Shown here: piece by piece, positions 39,939-50,671 of the stretch
Position numbering within the stretch: position 1 is the first letter of the stretch
Layout of the letters: each line of letters begins with the position of its first letter
Source of the DNA: Pseudoxanthobacter soli DSM 19599
Lineage (GTDB): Bacteria; Pseudomonadota; Alphaproteobacteria; Rhizobiales; Segnochrobactraceae
Direction: 5' to 3'
Assembly: GCF_900148505.1 (NCBI RefSeq)
Contig: NZ_FRXO01000010.1
Location: 62,001-126,000, forward strand
DNA: 64,000 bases
Notes under the pieces: model-generated
Database searches by the model: none
What the model was told of the DNA's origin: nothing
What the model saw: the letters and a program-made list of their open reading frames with translations, nothing else
Translations under genes and position numbers: made by a program

Positions 39939-42305
39939 ATGCGTTTGCTCAACATGCGTACCGTTGACATGATGCTGAGGCGGTTGGCCCTTGCGGTCGC
40001 CCTCTCCCTGGCCACCGTTCTGGCCGCCCCGCAGATGCCTCTGCTGGGGGTGACCGCCGCATATGCGGACGTGGTCAGCAGGATCGTCGTTTCCGGATCG
40101 TCCCGTGTCGATTCGGAAACCGTTCAGGCCTACGTCACCATCAAGCCGGGCCGGCCGTTTGGCGCGGCGGATGTCGACGAGTCCCTCAAGGCGCTCTACG
40201 CGACCGGCCTCTTCAAGGACGTGAAGATCAGCCAGCAGGGTGGCAGCCTCGTGGTTTCGGTGGTCGAGAACCCGATCATCAACGAGATCGCGTTCGAGGG
40301 TAACAAGCGCCTCTCCTCCGAGACGCTGACCGGCATCGTCGAATCCAAGTCCCGCTCGGTGCTCACCACGGCCCGCGTCCAGAGCGACGTGCAGCGCATC
40401 ATCGATGCCTACCGCGCCAGCGGCCGGTACCGCGCGACCGTGACGCCGAAGATCATCGAGCTGCCGCAGAACCGCGTGAACCTCGTGTTCGAGATCAACG
40501 AGGGCGACAAGACCGGCGTCTCCTCCATTTCGTTCGTCGGCAACCACGCCTTCAGCGACGGCCGCCTGCGCGATGTCATCCGGACGCGTGAAACCGGTCT
40601 GCTCGGCTGGCTGCGCACCACCGACACCTACGATCCGGACCGGCTCGCGTCGGACGAGGAGCAGCTGCGTCAGTTCTACTACAATCACGGCTATGCGGAT
40701 TTCCGCGTGGTGTCGGCGTCGGCGGAACTCGACCGTGAGCGCAACACCTTCTTCATCACCTTCACGGTGGACGAGGGCCCGCTCTACCGCTTCGGCGACA
40801 TCAACGTGGAGAGCTCGCTGCAGTCGCTCGACGCCTCCCGCATGATGCGTGTGGTCACGACCCGCAAGGGCTCGGTCTACAGCGCGGCCGATGTCGAGAA
40901 GTCGATCGAGAACCTCACCATCGAGGCGTCGAAGGACGGCTATGCCTTCGCCCAGGTCCGGCCGCGCGGCGACCGTGACTACGAGAACCACACCATCTCG
41001 ATCACCTATTCGCTGGACGAGGGCCCGCGCGCCTACATCGAGCGGATCAACATCCGCGGCAACACCCGCACCCGTGACTACGTCATCCGTCGCGAGTTCG
41101 ACGTGGTCGAAGGCGATGCGTACAACCGCGTGCTGATCGATCGCGCCCAGCGCCGCCTGAACAATCTCGGCTTCTTCAAGACGGTGAACATCACCACCGA
41201 GCCGGGAAGCGCGCCCGACCGCGTCATCGTCAACGTGGACGTGGAAGAGCAGTCGACCGGTGAAATCTCGTTCGGCGTGGGCTACTCCACCACGGACGGC
41301 GTGATCGGCGACATCTCTCTGACGGAGAAGAACTTCCTCGGCCGCGGCCAGTATGTCCGCGTGGCGGTCGGTGGCGGCTCCTCCTCGCAGAACGCGGCGC
41401 TGTCGTTCACCGAGCCGTACTTCCTCGGCCGGCGTATCGCGGCGGGCTTCGACCTCTACGGCACCAAGCTCGACACCACGAGCTACCGGAACTACGAGCA
41501 GAAGACCGTCGGCGGCACCATCCGCTTCAACTTCCCGATCACCGAGGAATTCAACGTCGGCACCTACTACCGGCTCGACCACAACGACGTGACCGTGCCG
41601 AACGAGTATGGCCAGATCTCCTCGGCGATCATGGAATCGCAGGGCACGACGCTGACCTCGGCGATCGGCACGACGTTCACCTACAACAAGCTCGACAGCA
41701 ACCTGAACCCGCAGGACGGCTACTACGCCAAGCTGACTCAGGAGTTCGCGGGCCTCGGCGGTGACGTGCGCTACTACAAGCTCGGCATCGACACCCGCTA
41801 CTACCAGAGCATCTATGCGGACTGGGGTCTGCTCGGCATGCTGCGCGCCCAGGGCGGTCTGATCCAGGGTATCGGGGACAACCTGAACGCGACCCAGCAG
41901 CTCTATGTGGGTGGCGACATCATCCGCGGCTTCCAGGACAACGGTATCGGCCCGCGTGACGCCTCCACCGGCGATGCGCTCGGCGGCAAGTACTTCTGGG
42001 CTGTCACCGCGGAAGCCGATGCTCCGATGCCGTACATCCCGCAGGAGCTGGGTCTGTCGTGGGCGGTGTTCACCGACGCCGGTTCGCTGTGGTCGGTCGA
42101 CAAGGGCATCAACGGCGCCCACGTCTTCCCGTCGCCGGTCACGGTGGTCGAGGGCGACGATATGTCGGTCCGTTGGACGGCCGGCTTCGGTGTCCGCTGG
42201 CAGTCGCCGTTCGGTCCGCTGCGCGCCGACTTCGCGTGGCCGATCATGAAGGAGAGCTTCGACCAGACCGAAGTGTTCCGGCTCAGCGGCGGCACGCGGT
42301 TCTGA
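39939..42305 (+). CDS. bamA: Outer membrane protein assembly factor BamA
   Basis: Omp85 protein of 788 aa: signal peptide ending near AYADVVSRI, five POTRA domains (residues about 40-370), then a 16-stranded barrel ending in the aromatic C-terminus LSGGTRF. The conserved VRWTAGFGVRWQSPFGPLR motif near the end marks the L6/barrel region. Inserts beta-barrel proteins in the outer membrane. No skp/ompH gene follows before lpxD. Confidence 0.97.
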   Translation: MRLLNMRTVDMMLRRLALAVALSLATVLAAPQMPLLGVTAAYADVVSRIVVSGSSRVDSETVQAYVTIKPGRPFGAADVDESLKALYATGLFKDVKISQQGGSLVVSVVENPIINEIAFEGNKRLSSETLTGIVESKSRSVLTTARVQSDVQRIIDAYRASGRYRATVTPKIIELPQNRVNLVFEINEGDKTGVSSISFVGNHAFSDGRLRDVIRTRETGLLGWLRTTDTYDPDRLASDEEQLRQFYYNHGYADFRVVSASAELDRERNTFFITFTVDEGPLYRFGDINVESSLQSLDASRMMRVVTTRKGSVYSAADVEKSIENLTIEASKDGYAFAQVRPRGDRDYENHTISITYSLDEGPRAYIERINIRGNTRTRDYVIRREFDVVEGDAYNRVLIDRAQRRLNNLGFFKTVNITTEPGSAPDRVIVNVDVEEQSTGEISFGVGYSTTDGVIGDISLTEKNFLGRGQYVRVAVGGGSSSQNAALSFTEPYFLGRRIAAGFDLYGTKLDTTSYRNYEQKTVGGTIRFNFPITEEFNVGTYYRLDHNDVTVPNEYGQISSAIMESQGTTLTSAIGTTFTYNKLDSNLNPQDGYYAKLTQEFAGLGGDVRYYKLGIDTRYYQSIYADWGLLGMLRAQGGLIQGIGDNLNATQQLYVGGDIIRGFQDNGIGPRDASTGDALGGKYFWAVTAEADAPMPYIPQELGLSWAVFTDAGSLWSVDKGINGAHVFPSPVTVVEGDDMSVRWTAGFGVRWQSPFGPLRADFAWPIMKESFDQTEVFRLSGGTRF

Positions 42306-42698
42306 TCCACCGGTGCTCCCGCTGTGGCGGGGGCACGAGGCTCCGGAAATCGACAGGGTGGCCGCCAGCGCGGTCACCCTTGTCGTATCAGGAGGTGCGG
42401 CGCGGCACCGGGGCGTGATCGTCCGAGGTGGCATTCCCTGCGAGGTGCGCCGCAGCCGCCGACGCTGAAAGCCTGCGGTATTCGGCGCAGGCTTCGGGAG
42501 GCGCGAATCGTGGCCGGCGGCCGGCGCGGCGGCACCGCGTCGATCTGAACGGTCGGGATCTGCTCCGGGACACGAATCAGAGCGTTTCCTGCAAGCCGGA
42601 TGTTCCCGTTCGGCCGCAGGGCGCTCCGGACAATCCGATACGGCATCCTGCAGGCGCACCCGGCGTGCGGCGATGCCGTCGCAGCCGATGGCGTTTTG
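42306..42698. other. Intergenic region bamA to lpxD
   Basis: 393 bp. A stem AGGGTGGCCGC / GCGGTCACCCT (42355-42380) follows bamA and may act as a weak terminator. At 42538-42585 a fragment resembling the dispersed repeat (TCGATCTGAACGG, GGATCTGCTCC, AGAGCGTTTCC) is visible but too decayed to count as a copy. No gene seen. Confidence 0.5.
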
Positions 42699-43766
42699 AT
42701 GACTGATCCCGTTTTCTTCACCGTTCCCGAGCCCATGACGATCGAACGGCTGGCCGAGATCGGCGGCGGCCGGGTGGTGCGGGGCGATCCCGGCCTGTTC
42801 GTGGCCTCCGTCGCTCCGCTCGACGAGGCCGGCCCGAGCCATCTCAGCTTCATCGACAATCCGCGCTATCTCGGCCAACTGGCGGAGACGCGGGCGGCGG
42901 CGGTGTTCTGCCCGCCGAAGTTCGTCGACCGCGTTCCCGAAGCCACCGCCGTCATCGAGGCGCGGCAGTCCTATCGCGCCTTCGCGAAGGCGACCGCCGC
43001 GCTCTATCCGGAAGCGATGCGCCCCGTCGGCGTCATCCGCGGCAGCGACGTTTCACCGGCTGCCCATGTCGATCCGACGGCGACGCTCGAGGAGGGCGTG
43101 GTGGTCGAGGCCGGCGCCGTGGTCGGCCCGCGGGTGGAGATCGGCGCGGGGACCATTATCGCCGCCACGGCGGTCATCGGGGCCGGGGTCCGGATCGGCC
43201 GGCACGGCTATATCGGGCCGGGTGCCGTCGTCCAGCATGCGCTCGTCGGCGACCGCGTCATCATCCATCCCGGCGTGCGCATCGGGCAGGACGGCTTCGG
43301 CTTCGCCATGGGCGCCGGAGGTCATCTGAAGGTGCCGCAGATCGGCCGGGTCGTGGTGCAGAACGATGTCGAGATCGGGGCCAACACCACCATAGACCGT
43401 GGCGCCAACCGCGATACGATCATCGGTGAGGGCACGAAGATCGACAATCAGGTTCAAATCGGCCACAACGTCGTCGTCGGGCGCCACTGCGTGATCGTCT
43501 CGCAGGTCGGCATCTCCGGGTCGACGGTGTTGGAGGATTATGTCGTGCTGGCCGGCAAGGTGGGCCTCTCCGGTCACCTCAAGCTCGGGACCGGCGCCCA
43601 GGTCGGCGGCGGCAGCAATGTCGCCCACGACATCCCGGCCGGAGAGCGCTGGATGGGAACGCCCGCCCAGCCCATCCGGGAGTGGACACAGGAGAAGCGG
43701 GTCGTCGCAGAGCTTGCCAAGGCAAGGCGCACCCGGGACACGAAGGACGAGGAGCCGACACGTTGA
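42699..43766 (+). CDS. lpxD: UDP-3-O-acylglucosamine N-acyltransferase
   Basis: Lipid A enzyme of 355 aa. N-terminal uridine-binding domain ([12 protein letters not shown]), then left-handed beta-helix of hexapeptide repeats ([14 protein letters not shown]) with catalytic His in [12 protein letters not shown]. Adds the N-linked hydroxyacyl chain to UDP-3-O-acylglucosamine. ATG 42699. Overlaps fabZ by 4 bp. Confidence 0.96.
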   Translation: MTDPVFFTVPEPMTIERLAEIGGGRVVRGDPGLFVASVAPLDEAGPSHLSFIDNPRYLGQLAETRAAAVFCPPKFVDRVPEATAVIEARQSYRAFAKATAALYPEAMRPVGVIRGSDVSPAAHVDPTATLEEGVVVEAGAVVGPRVEIGAGTIIAATAVIGAGVRIGRHGYIGPGAVVQHALVGDRVIIHPGVRIGQDGFGFAMGAGGHLKVPQIGRVVVQNDVEIGANTTIDRGANRDTIIGEGTKIDNQVQIGHNVVVGRHCVIVSQVGISGSTVLEDYVVLAGKVGLSGHLKLGTGAQVGGGSNVAHDIPAGERWMGTPAQPIREWTQEKRVVAELAKARRTRDTKDEEPTR

Positions 43767-44284
43767 CGGTCGACGGACAACACGAAACCACGATCGGCGG
43801 GGAAACCGCCGTCGCGAGCCCGGCGGCCGAACAGCCGAAGACACTCGGCGCCGCCGACATCCACGCCATCCTGAAGATGCTGCCCCACCGCTATCCGTTC
43901 CTGATGGTGGACCGCATCGCCGAGATGTCGGGCGACGACTCCTGCATCGGCTACAAGAACGTCACGTTCAACGAGCCGCATTTCCAGGGGCATTTTCCGT
44001 CGCAGCCGGTGATGCCGGGCGTGCTTCTGATCGAGGGCATGGCGCAGACCGCCGGCGCCCTCTGCATCTATGCCCGCACCGACAAGGGCAGCCCGAGCCT
44101 CGTCTATCTGATGACGGTCGATGCCGCGAAGTTCCGCAAGCCGGTCGTGCCCGGCGACGTGGTCGAGTACCACGTCAAGAAGGTGCGCAACCGCGGCAAT
44201 ATCTGGAAATTCCACTGCGACGCGATCGTGGCCGGCGCCAAGGCGGCCGAGGCCGACATCAGCGCCATGCTGGTCGACGCGTGA
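43763..44284 (+). CDS. fabZ: (3R)-hydroxyacyl-ACP dehydratase
   Basis: Hot-dog dehydratase of 173 aa: [12 protein letters not shown] with catalytic His and [14 protein letters not shown] with catalytic Glu. An N-terminal tail of about 30 residues precedes the domain. The start TTG 43763 overlaps the lpxD stop (TTGA) and has GAGGAG upstream; the next plausible start would cut into the tail. Supplies acyl chains for fatty acid and lipid A synthesis. Confidence 0.95.
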   Translation: MTVDGQHETTIGGETAVASPAAEQPKTLGAADIHAILKMLPHRYPFLMVDRIAEMSGDDSCIGYKNVTFNEPHFQGHFPSQPVMPGVLLIEGMAQTAGALCIYARTDKGSPSLVYLMTVDAAKFRKPVVPGDVVEYHVKKVRNRGNIWKFHCDAIVAGAKAAEADISAMLVDA

Positions 44285-45141
44285 TGACGGGGGTCTCCGT
44301 GGAGACTGATGCGCAGAGTGCCCCGACCGTCGTCCACCCGACGGCGATCGTCGAGCCCGGTGCGCGGCTCGGCGCCGGCGTCCGGATCGGCCCGTTCAGC
44401 ATCATCGGCCCCGAGGTCGAACTCGGCGACGGTGTGACGGTCGAATCGCATGTGGTCATCCAGGGCCGCACCGCGATCGGCAAGGGATGCCGCATCTTCC
44501 CGTTCGCCGCCATCGGCCTGCAGCCCCAGGACCGCAAGTTCAAGGGCGAGGCGAGCGCGCTCTCCATCGGCGCCGACACCGTCATCCGCGAGTATGTGAC
44601 TGTGAACACCGGCACCGAAGGCGGCGGGATGATGACCCGGATCGGCGAGCGCTGCCTCTTGCTCGCCCACGCCCACGTCGGCCACGACTGCCAGATTGGC
44701 AACGGCGTGCTTCTCGTCAACAACGTGCTGCTCGGCGGCCATGTCGAGATCGGTGACCATGCCAGCCTCGGCGGCGGCTCCGCGGTGCACCAGTTCGTGC
44801 GCATCGGTGCCTATGCGTTCCTCGGCGGCCTTGCTGGTCTCGAGCACGACCTGATCCCGTTCGGCATGGCGATTGGCAACCGCGCGCACCTCGCCGGCCT
44901 GAACCTCGTCGGCATGAAGCGCCATGGATTCCCGCGCGAGGATATTCACGCCGTACGCAGTGCCTATCGCGCGCTCTTCGCCGAAAGCGGCACGCTGGCA
45001 TCGCGCACCGAAGCCGTCGCCGCGTCCTCCGGGCATGTGAAGCCGGTTGCGATGGTGACGGATTTCATCCGCGCGGGCGGCCACCGCTCGCTGTGCACGC
45101 CGTTGTCCGGCAACGGCGGTGCGGCAGACGACGAGGCCTGA
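44284..45141 (+). CDS. lpxA: UDP-N-acetylglucosamine acyltransferase
   Basis: First enzyme of lipid A synthesis, 285 aa. Hexapeptide beta-helix (ARLGAGVRIGPFSIIGPEVE) with catalytic His in LLAHAHVGHDCQIGN and C-terminal helical domain. ATG 44284 shares its A with the fabZ stop (TGATG), indicating translational coupling. Confidence 0.97.
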   Translation: MTGVSVETDAQSAPTVVHPTAIVEPGARLGAGVRIGPFSIIGPEVELGDGVTVESHVVIQGRTAIGKGCRIFPFAAIGLQPQDRKFKGEASALSIGADTVIREYVTVNTGTEGGGMMTRIGERCLLLAHAHVGHDCQIGNGVLLVNNVLLGGHVEIGDHASLGGGSAVHQFVRIGAYAFLGGLAGLEHDLIPFGMAIGNRAHLAGLNLVGMKRHGFPREDIHAVRSAYRALFAESGTLASRTEAVAASSGHVKPVAMVTDFIRAGGHRSLCTPLSGNGGAADDEA

Positions 45142-45148
45142 GCCTGCC

Positions 45149-46030
45149 ATGTCCGTTGCCGCGGAACAGACGCTGCTCGCCATCGTGGCCGGCGGCGGAA
45201 AGCTCCCCGCCGATGTCGCCGCATCCGTCGCCCGTACGGGACGGCGGATGCTGATCGTCGCGGTTCGCGGCGAAGCGGATCCTGAGGCGCTGGCCGGGTT
45301 CGATCCGGTCTGGGTCGAATGGGGTCAGGTCGGGCGCATGTTCGAGATCCTCGCCCGCGAGGGCGCGCGCGACACGCTGCTGGTGGGCTCCATCCTCCGC
45401 CGGCCGGACTTCCGGGCCATCGCCGGCGATTTCGGCACTTTGCGGCGGCTCCCCCGCATCATCTCAGCCATCGTCGGTGGCGACGACACGGTGCTGACGG
45501 GCGTGATCCGCATCTTCGAGCGCGAGGGCCTGCACATCGTCGGCATCGGCGATGTCGCGCCGGAACTGCTGATTGGCCTCGGTCCCCAGGGCCGGCGCAA
45601 GCCGGACACCGCGGCGAAGGAAGCGACCGACTCTGCTGCTGCCGCCGTCAAGGCTCTTGGCCATCTCGATGTCGGCCAGGCGGCCGTGGCGCTCGGCCGC
45701 CGGGTCGTCGCGATCGAAGGCGCCGAGGGCACGGACGCGATGCTGACGCGCGTCGCCGAACTGCGCGCGATCGGCCGCATCGGCCGCGGCGATCATGTCG
45801 GCGTGATGTTCAAGGGGGCCAAAACGAGCCAGGACCTGCGCGTCGACCTGCCGACCATAGGCCCGCAGACTGTCAAGTTCGCCGCAGACGCCGGCCTTGC
45901 CGGCATCGCCGCCGAGGCGGGCCGGGTGGTGATGGTCTCGCGCGACGAGACGCTGGCTCTCGCCGACGAGCGCGGTCTGTTCATCGCCGGCGTTCCGTCA
46001 TCGAAGGCTGTGCCGTGGCCGAACGCTTGA
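45149..46030 (+). CDS. lpxI: UDP-2,3-diacylglucosamine pyrophosphatase LpxI
   Basis: LpxI (DUF1009) of 293 aa, the alphaproteobacterial replacement for LpxH. N-terminal VAGGGKLPADVA and the C-terminal catalytic-domain signature GAKTSQDLRVDLPTIGP are present. Hydrolyses UDP-2,3-diacylglucosamine to lipid X and UMP. Lies 7 bp after lpxA. Confidence 0.95.
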   Translation: MSVAAEQTLLAIVAGGGKLPADVAASVARTGRRMLIVAVRGEADPEALAGFDPVWVEWGQVGRMFEILAREGARDTLLVGSILRRPDFRAIAGDFGTLRRLPRIISAIVGGDDTVLTGVIRIFEREGLHIVGIGDVAPELLIGLGPQGRRKPDTAAKEATDSAAAAVKALGHLDVGQAAVALGRRVVAIEGAEGTDAMLTRVAELRAIGRIGRGDHVGVMFKGAKTSQDLRVDLPTIGPQTVKFAADAGLAGIAAEAGRVVMVSRDETLALADERGLFIAGVPSSKAVPWPNA

Positions 46031-46076
46031 ACCGGAGCCCGAGCCTTCGGGTGTTCCGCGCCGGAAGGGCAGGGCC

Positions 46077-47312
46077 GTGAGCACGCGGGAGATCGACATG
46101 CCGGAGACGAACCCGCCGCACCGTGTGCCGCTTGAGGGCCGCCCGCTGCGCCTCTTCATCGTGGCCGGCGAGGAATCCGGCGATCAACTCGGCGCGGCGT
46201 TGATCCGCGCGCTGCCCGGCGTGATCGACGGTCCGGTGGAGTTCGCCGGCATCGGCGGCGAGCGCATGGCGCGGGCCGGCGTCGCCTCGCTGTTTCCGCT
46301 GTCCGATATCGCCGTGATGGGCATGACGGAGGTGCTCGCGCGCCTGCCGACGATTCTGCGCCGCATCCGGGAGGCGGCGGATGCGGCGATTGCCGCCGAG
46401 CCGGATGCGGTCATCATCATCGACAGCCCAGACTTCACCCACCGGGTGGCGAAGCGCATCCGCAAGGCCCGGCCGGATCTGCCGATCGTGGACTATGTCA
46501 GCCCGTCGGTGTGGGCGTGGCGGCCCGGCCGGGCGCGCAAGATGGCGGCCTATGTCGACCACCTGCTGGCGATCCTGCCGTTCGAGCCCGACGCGCATCG
46601 CCGCCTCGGCGGCCCGCCGTGCACCTATGTCGGCCACCCGCTGCTCGATCATCTGGCCGAGTTGCGCCCGGCCCCCGGCGAGCGGGCGCGGCTCGGCGAC
46701 GGTCCGCCGGTTCTGCTCGTCCTGCCCGGCAGCCGGCGCAGCGAAGTGTCGCGCCTCATGGAGGATTTCGGCCGGACACTGCCGCTGATCGTCGCTCGGA
46801 CCGGGCCGCTTGAGGTGCTGCTGCCCGCGGTTCCCCATCTCGCCGACCGGATCGAGGCGGAGACCGCCGGCTGGCCGGTCAAGCCGGTCGTGGTGCGCGG
46901 CGAAGCCGGCAAGCGCGCGGCATTCCGGCGCGCCCACGCCGCGCTCGCGGCGTCCGGCACCGTGTCGCTGGAACTCGCACTCGCCGGGGTTCCGATGGCG
47001 ATCGCCTACCGGCTCGATGCGATCTACCGCCAGCTCAAGAAGCTGAACCGGGTGCTGAAGCTCGCCAGGGTCGGCTCGATGGTGCTGCCGAACATCATAC
47101 TCGGCGAGAACGTGGTGCCGGAATTTCTCGACGACGACGCGGCGCCTGAGAAGCTTGCCGATGCGGTCGTGCCGCTCTTGTCGGACAGCCCCGAGCGGCG
47201 GCGGCAGGTCGAAGCCTTCGCCACGCTCGATACGGTCATGCGGCTCGAAGGCGGCATTTCCCCAAGCCGCAAGGCGGCCGAAGTCGTGGCGGACGTGCTG
47301 CACCGCCGTTGA
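46077..47312 (+). CDS. lpxB: Lipid-A-disaccharide synthase
   Basis: GT19 glycosyltransferase of up to 411 aa: FIVAGEESGDQLGAALI start of domain, DFTHRVAKRIR, YVSPSVWAWRPGRA and SGTVSLELAL. Joins lipid X and UDP-diacylglucosamine. GTG 46077 is used here; ATG 46098 behind CGGGAG is equally good and loses seven residues. Last gene of the envelope operon, followed by a repeat copy. Confidence 0.95.
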   Translation: MSTREIDMPETNPPHRVPLEGRPLRLFIVAGEESGDQLGAALIRALPGVIDGPVEFAGIGGERMARAGVASLFPLSDIAVMGMTEVLARLPTILRRIREAADAAIAAEPDAVIIIDSPDFTHRVAKRIRKARPDLPIVDYVSPSVWAWRPGRARKMAAYVDHLLAILPFEPDAHRRLGGPPCTYVGHPLLDHLAELRPAPGERARLGDGPPVLLVLPGSRRSEVSRLMEDFGRTLPLIVARTGPLEVLLPAVPHLADRIEAETAGWPVKPVVVRGEAGKRAAFRRAHAALAASGTVSLELALAGVPMAIAYRLDAIYRQLKKLNRVLKLARVGSMVLPNIILGENVVPEFLDDDAAPEKLADAVVPLLSDSPERRRQVEAFATLDTVMRLEGGISPSRKAAEVVADVLHRR

Positions 47313-47356
47313 AGCGGGTCTGCGGGGCGCGAGCGAGATCCCGCGACGCCGGGACT

Positions 47357-47474
47357 TAGAGCGCTTTCCGATCTGATGGAATCATCAGATCGACGAGAAA
47401 TCGCTCCAGATTCAAAAGCTTGAGCATATCCTTGTCGTTCAGATCGGCTCGATCTGAACGGGTTATGCTCCAGG
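47357..47474 (+). repeat. Dispersed palindromic repeat, copy 6
   Basis: Full-length copy between the convergent lpxB and gltA genes. First hairpin GATCTGATG / CATCAGATC; second arms GAGCATATCCTTGTCGTTC and GAACGGGTTATGCTC, the right arm partly diverged. Confidence 0.88.
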
Positions 47475-47509
47475 AATTCAGGACATCGGGATGGGTTGCG
47501 GCGGGGCGC

Positions 47510-47541
47510 AAAAGAAAACGGCCGGGATCGCTCCCGGCCGT
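47510..47541 (-). terminator. gltA terminator
   Basis: Stem ACGGCCGGGA / TCCCGGCCGT (47518-47541), followed on the minus strand by TTTTCTTTTG. Lies 29 bp after the gltA stop. Confidence 0.88.
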
Positions 47542-47569
47542 GTGTTGGTCCATGCCTGACGGCGCCGTC

Positions 47570-48862
<1,293 letters not shown>

Positions 48863-49064
48863 CGCGCCTACCTCTTTCGAACACGCCGTTCGCAGGATTC
48901 CAAGGGCTGGAATCGAGTTCGCCTGGATCCCCAAAGATTTGGAAGGACTTATGCGGGCAGGGGAGCGGGCGAGGCGGAAATTGATGGTACCGCAGCTTGG
49001 GTATCTTATTTGTGGCAGTGCCGCAAGCGCACACCGCGGTGCGGCACTGCAACCTTCGGGGGGC

Positions 49065-50486
49065 TCAGGCGGCCTGATCGGCGATGCGTACGAGGCTTTC
49101 TTCCCGGCCGAGGACCGCAAGGACGTCGAAAATGCCCGGAGAGGTGGAGCGACCCGTCAGCGCGGCACGCAAAGGTTGGGCGACCTTGCCGAGCTTGAGG
49201 CCATGGGCCTCGGCATAGGCGCGCACCGCGCCTTCGGTCGCCGCCGCATCCCAAGCCGGCAGGGCGGCGAAGGCGGCATGGAGATCGCCAAGCAGCGCCC
49301 GCGCATCGCCCGCCAGGAGCCCCGCCGCCTTCTCGTCGAGCGCCAGCGGACGATCGGCCCACAGGAACGATGCGCTGTCGAGCAGTTCCGCCAAAGTCTT
49401 GGCGCGCTCCTTCAGTCCGGGCAGCGCGGCGCGGATCTGCGCGGAGAGTTCCGGCGTCATGCGGGCAGCGAGTTCCGGCCCGCCGGGCAGGTAGGGCAGG
49501 GTCTCGATGAAGATCGCGAACAGCGCGTCGTCGTCCGTGGCGCGCAGATAGTGGCCGTTGAGGTTCTCGAGCTTGGCGAAGTCGAAGCGCGAGGGCGACC
49601 GGCCGATGGCGTCGAGGTCGAACCACGCGCTCATCTCCTCGGTCGACATGATCTCGGTGTCGCCGTGGCTCCAGCCGAGGCGGACGAGATAGTTGCGCAT
49701 CGCCGCCGGCAGGTAGCCCATGGCGCGATAGGCGTCGACGCCGAGCGCGCCGTGGCGCTTGGAAAGCTTGGCGCCGTCCGGACCGTGGATCAGCGGAATG
49801 TGGGCCATCACCGGAACGTGCCAGCCGAGCGCCTGATAGAGAATGGTCTGGCGGGCGCCGTTGGTCAGGTGGTCGTCGCCGCGGATGATGTGGGTCACGC
49901 CCATGTCGTGGTCATCGACCACGACGGACAGCATGTAGGTCGGCGTGCCGTCCGAGCGCAGGATGACGAAATCGTCGAGGTCCTTGTTCGGGAAGGCGAC
50001 GCGGCCCTGCACCTGGTCGTCCACCACCGTCTCGCCGTCCTGCGGCGACTTGATGCGGATCACCGGCTTCACGCCGGTGGGCGCTTCCGCGGGCAGGCGG
50101 TCGCGCCAGCGGCCGTCATAGCGCGGCGGGCGTCCCTCGGCGCGGGCGGTCTCGCGCATCTCCACCAGTTCCTCGGGCGTCGCATAGCAGTGATAGGCCC
50201 GGCCCGCGGCGACCAGGCCCTCGGCCACCTCGCGGTGGCGCCCGGCACGGGCGAACTGGAAGACCGGATCGCCGTCCCAGTCGATGCCGAGCCACTTCAA
50301 TCCGTCGATGATCGCGTCGATCGCGGCATCCGTGGAGCGTTCGCGGTCGGTGTCCTCGATGCGCAGCAGCATCTTGCCGCCGGTGTGGCGGGCATAAAGC
50401 CAGTTGAACAGCGCCGTGCGGGCGCCGCCGATGTGCAGGAAGCCGGTCGGCGACGGAGCGAAGCGGGTGATGACGGTCTCGGTCAT
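49065..50486 (-). CDS. gltX: Glutamyl-tRNA synthetase
   Basis: Class I aminoacyl-tRNA synthetase of 473 aa: [20 protein letters not shown] (HIGH motif) and KLSKRHG in place of KMSKS. Discriminating or non-discriminating type cannot be told from these motifs. Many alphaproteobacteria have a second gltX. ATG 50486. Divergent from comEC, 202 bp upstream of gltA. Confidence 0.97.
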   Translation of the reverse strand: MTETVITRFAPSPTGFLHIGGARTALFNWLYARHTGGKMLLRIEDTDRERSTDAAIDAIIDGLKWLGIDWDGDPVFQFARAGRHREVAEGLVAAGRAYHCYATPEELVEMRETARAEGRPPRYDGRWRDRLPAEAPTGVKPVIRIKSPQDGETVVDDQVQGRVAFPNKDLDDFVILRSDGTPTYMLSVVVDDHDMGVTHIIRGDDHLTNGARQTILYQALGWHVPVMAHIPLIHGPDGAKLSKRHGALGVDAYRAMGYLPAAMRNYLVRLGWSHGDTEIMSTEEMSAWFDLDAIGRSPSRFDFAKLENLNGHYLRATDDDALFAIFIETLPYLPGGPELAARMTPELSAQIRAALPGLKERAKTLAELLDSASFLWADRPLALDEKAAGLLAGDARALLGDLHAAFAALPAWDAAATEGAVRAYAEAHGLKLGKVAQPLRAALTGRSTSPGIFDVLAVLGREESLVRIADQAA

Positions 50487-50671
50487 CCGTGTCCTCGAAC
50501 GAGCAGGGGGCGCAGAGAACGCGCGGAAAGGCTGCGGGCGCGAACGCCACCCGGCATGGGCGCGGCGGATGGCGGTCGGCGCGCGTTCCTGTAGCATGGC
50601 TTGGCCGGCGCGCCAAAGATGCGGGAACGCGGCCCTGCATCGCGGCCGGCGCACCGCAGCCCGGGTGGCAC

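Noticed and set aside
42306-42698. skp/ompH gene between bamA and lpxD
   Set aside because: Some alphaproteobacteria have it here, but the 393-bp gap contains no signal peptide plus helical ORF; absent from this site.
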